NCBI GenBank assembly: GCA_021806345.1
Contig: JAJZXP010000005.1
Span: forward strand, 1 to 5,504
Length of the DNA: 5,504 bases
Source: Thermoplasmata archaeon
GTDB lineage: Archaea > Thermoplasmatota > Thermoplasmata > Thermoplasmatales > Thermoplasmataceae
Direction of reading: 5' to 3'
This document shows, piece by piece, positions 5,296 through 5,504 of the stretch (its first letter is position 1; each line of letters opens with the position of its first letter). The notes under the pieces were generated by a model, which had not been told where the DNA came from, searched no databases, and worked only from the letters and a program-made list of their open reading frames with translations. A program made the translations under genes and the position numbers.

Positions 5296-5504
5296 TTATT
5301 TTATGTCCATTGCTTTCATCGCTTGTTTGTTTTTTTCTTGACTTCTGACTGTGATCTGCTCCCCTATGATCCTCTTGAGATCGTTGATCTCCTGGTACCT
5401 TGTGTCCTTCTGGGCCGACTCCGATAGTGCTTTCTTTCCGCCCTGGATGAACTGTTCCCTCCATCTCCTCAGGTGCACCGGTGAAACTCAGTGTCTGCGG
5501 CATA
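5296..5504 (-). pseudogene. IS3-type transposase orfA, C-terminal part, with in-frame stop (remnant)
   Basis: The minus-strand frame ending at a TAA (5298-5296) encodes VSPVHLRRWREQFIQGGKKAL followed by NDLKRIIGEQ. This is the second half of the helix-turn-helix and the leucine-zipper-like tail of IS3-family orfA proteins (Transposase_8 type), which bind the element ends. Upstream the same frame reads CRRH, then a TGA (5490-5488), then VSPVH. In relatives this position is typically glycine (CRRHGVSPV), so a single GGA-to-TGA change explains the stop. The only later start is a GTG at 5478, which would remove half of the DNA-binding motif. The tail after IIGEQ is unlike the usual family ending, and no orfB catalytic frame follows. 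The rest of the element lies beyond the right edge or is lost. No terminal inverted repeat could be identified. The gene is more GC-rich than the operon beside it, as expected of a separately acquired element. Confidence 0.65.
5329..5335 (-). other. A AAA AAC slippery heptamer in the orfA frame
   Basis: Read in the orfA frame, the codons AAA AAC preceded by A (5335-5329, minus strand) form a canonical A-AAA-AAC minus-one frameshift heptamer, of the kind IS3 elements use to fuse orfA to orfB. The minus-one frame stays open only to about 5243 and gives QTSDESNGHKIK and so on, with no similarity to an integrase-type orfB. The site is therefore probably a relic. Confidence 0.4.

Noticed and set aside
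5488..5490. UGA decoded as glycine (alternative genetic code)
   Set aside because: The long genes of the window contain no internal TGA, and the 287-residue gene ends with TGA, so a single nonsense mutation is simpler.
5243..5503. Minus-strand 86-codon frame starting MPQTLSF
   Set aside because: It overlaps the orfA frame, which clearly has the transposase sequence; this is its shadow, and its last part is only the minus-one continuation after the slippery run.
1..5504. CRISPR array, tRNA or rRNA gene, attachment site
   Set aside because: No regularly spaced repeats, cloverleaf-capable segment or rRNA-like stretch was seen, and no tRNA-end duplication was found at the edges of the accessory region.

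Overview
This 5.5 kb window looks like an accessory locus, probably from an archaeon and perhaps a methanogen-type euryarchaeon. The taxon is an inference. It rests on a TTTATATA-type TATA box at the right distance from the minus-strand operon, Shine-Dalgarno sites of the GGTGA(T) type, and the gene style. A bacterial host is not formally excluded, because the ribosome binding sites would suit both.

Layout. Positions 1-359 hold the 3' end of a PhzF-family isomerase-like gene on the + strand, likely ordinary chromosomal backbone. Positions 360-947 are an AT-rich stretch with no intact gene. It contains a short minus-strand remnant that still reads like protein (415-519), an 11-base direct repeat, and the leader of the next gene. 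Positions 948-2207 (+) encode a complete DNA methyltransferase with the amino-methylating SPPY signature, preceded by a four-residue mini-ORF that carries the better ribosome binding site. About 100 bases separate it from a convergent minus-strand two-gene operon. That operon has a promoter-proximal 668-residue GHKL (Hsp90/MutL/MORC-like) ATPase (5183-3177) and a 287-residue protein of unknown family (3177-2314). The two are coupled by a one-base stop/start overlap. The operon promoter has a TATA box and a perfect 12-base palindrome just inside it, a likely operator. Positions 5296-5504 (-) hold the end of an IS3-type transposase orfA that carries an in-frame stop and lacks a recognisable orfB.

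How it may work together. A modification methylase beside a GHKL ATPase and an unassigned partner matches the known theme of prokaryotic MORC/MutL-like ATPases in restriction-modification-like defence loci. Here no recognisable nuclease is visible. The 287-residue protein is therefore the obvious candidate effector, or the system acts without cutting. The unusual parts are a four-cysteine zinc-binding-like insertion in the ATP-lid region of the ATPase, its predicted beta-sandwich, glycine-rich and helical tail, the uncharacterised partner, and the separate regulatory features of the two transcription units.
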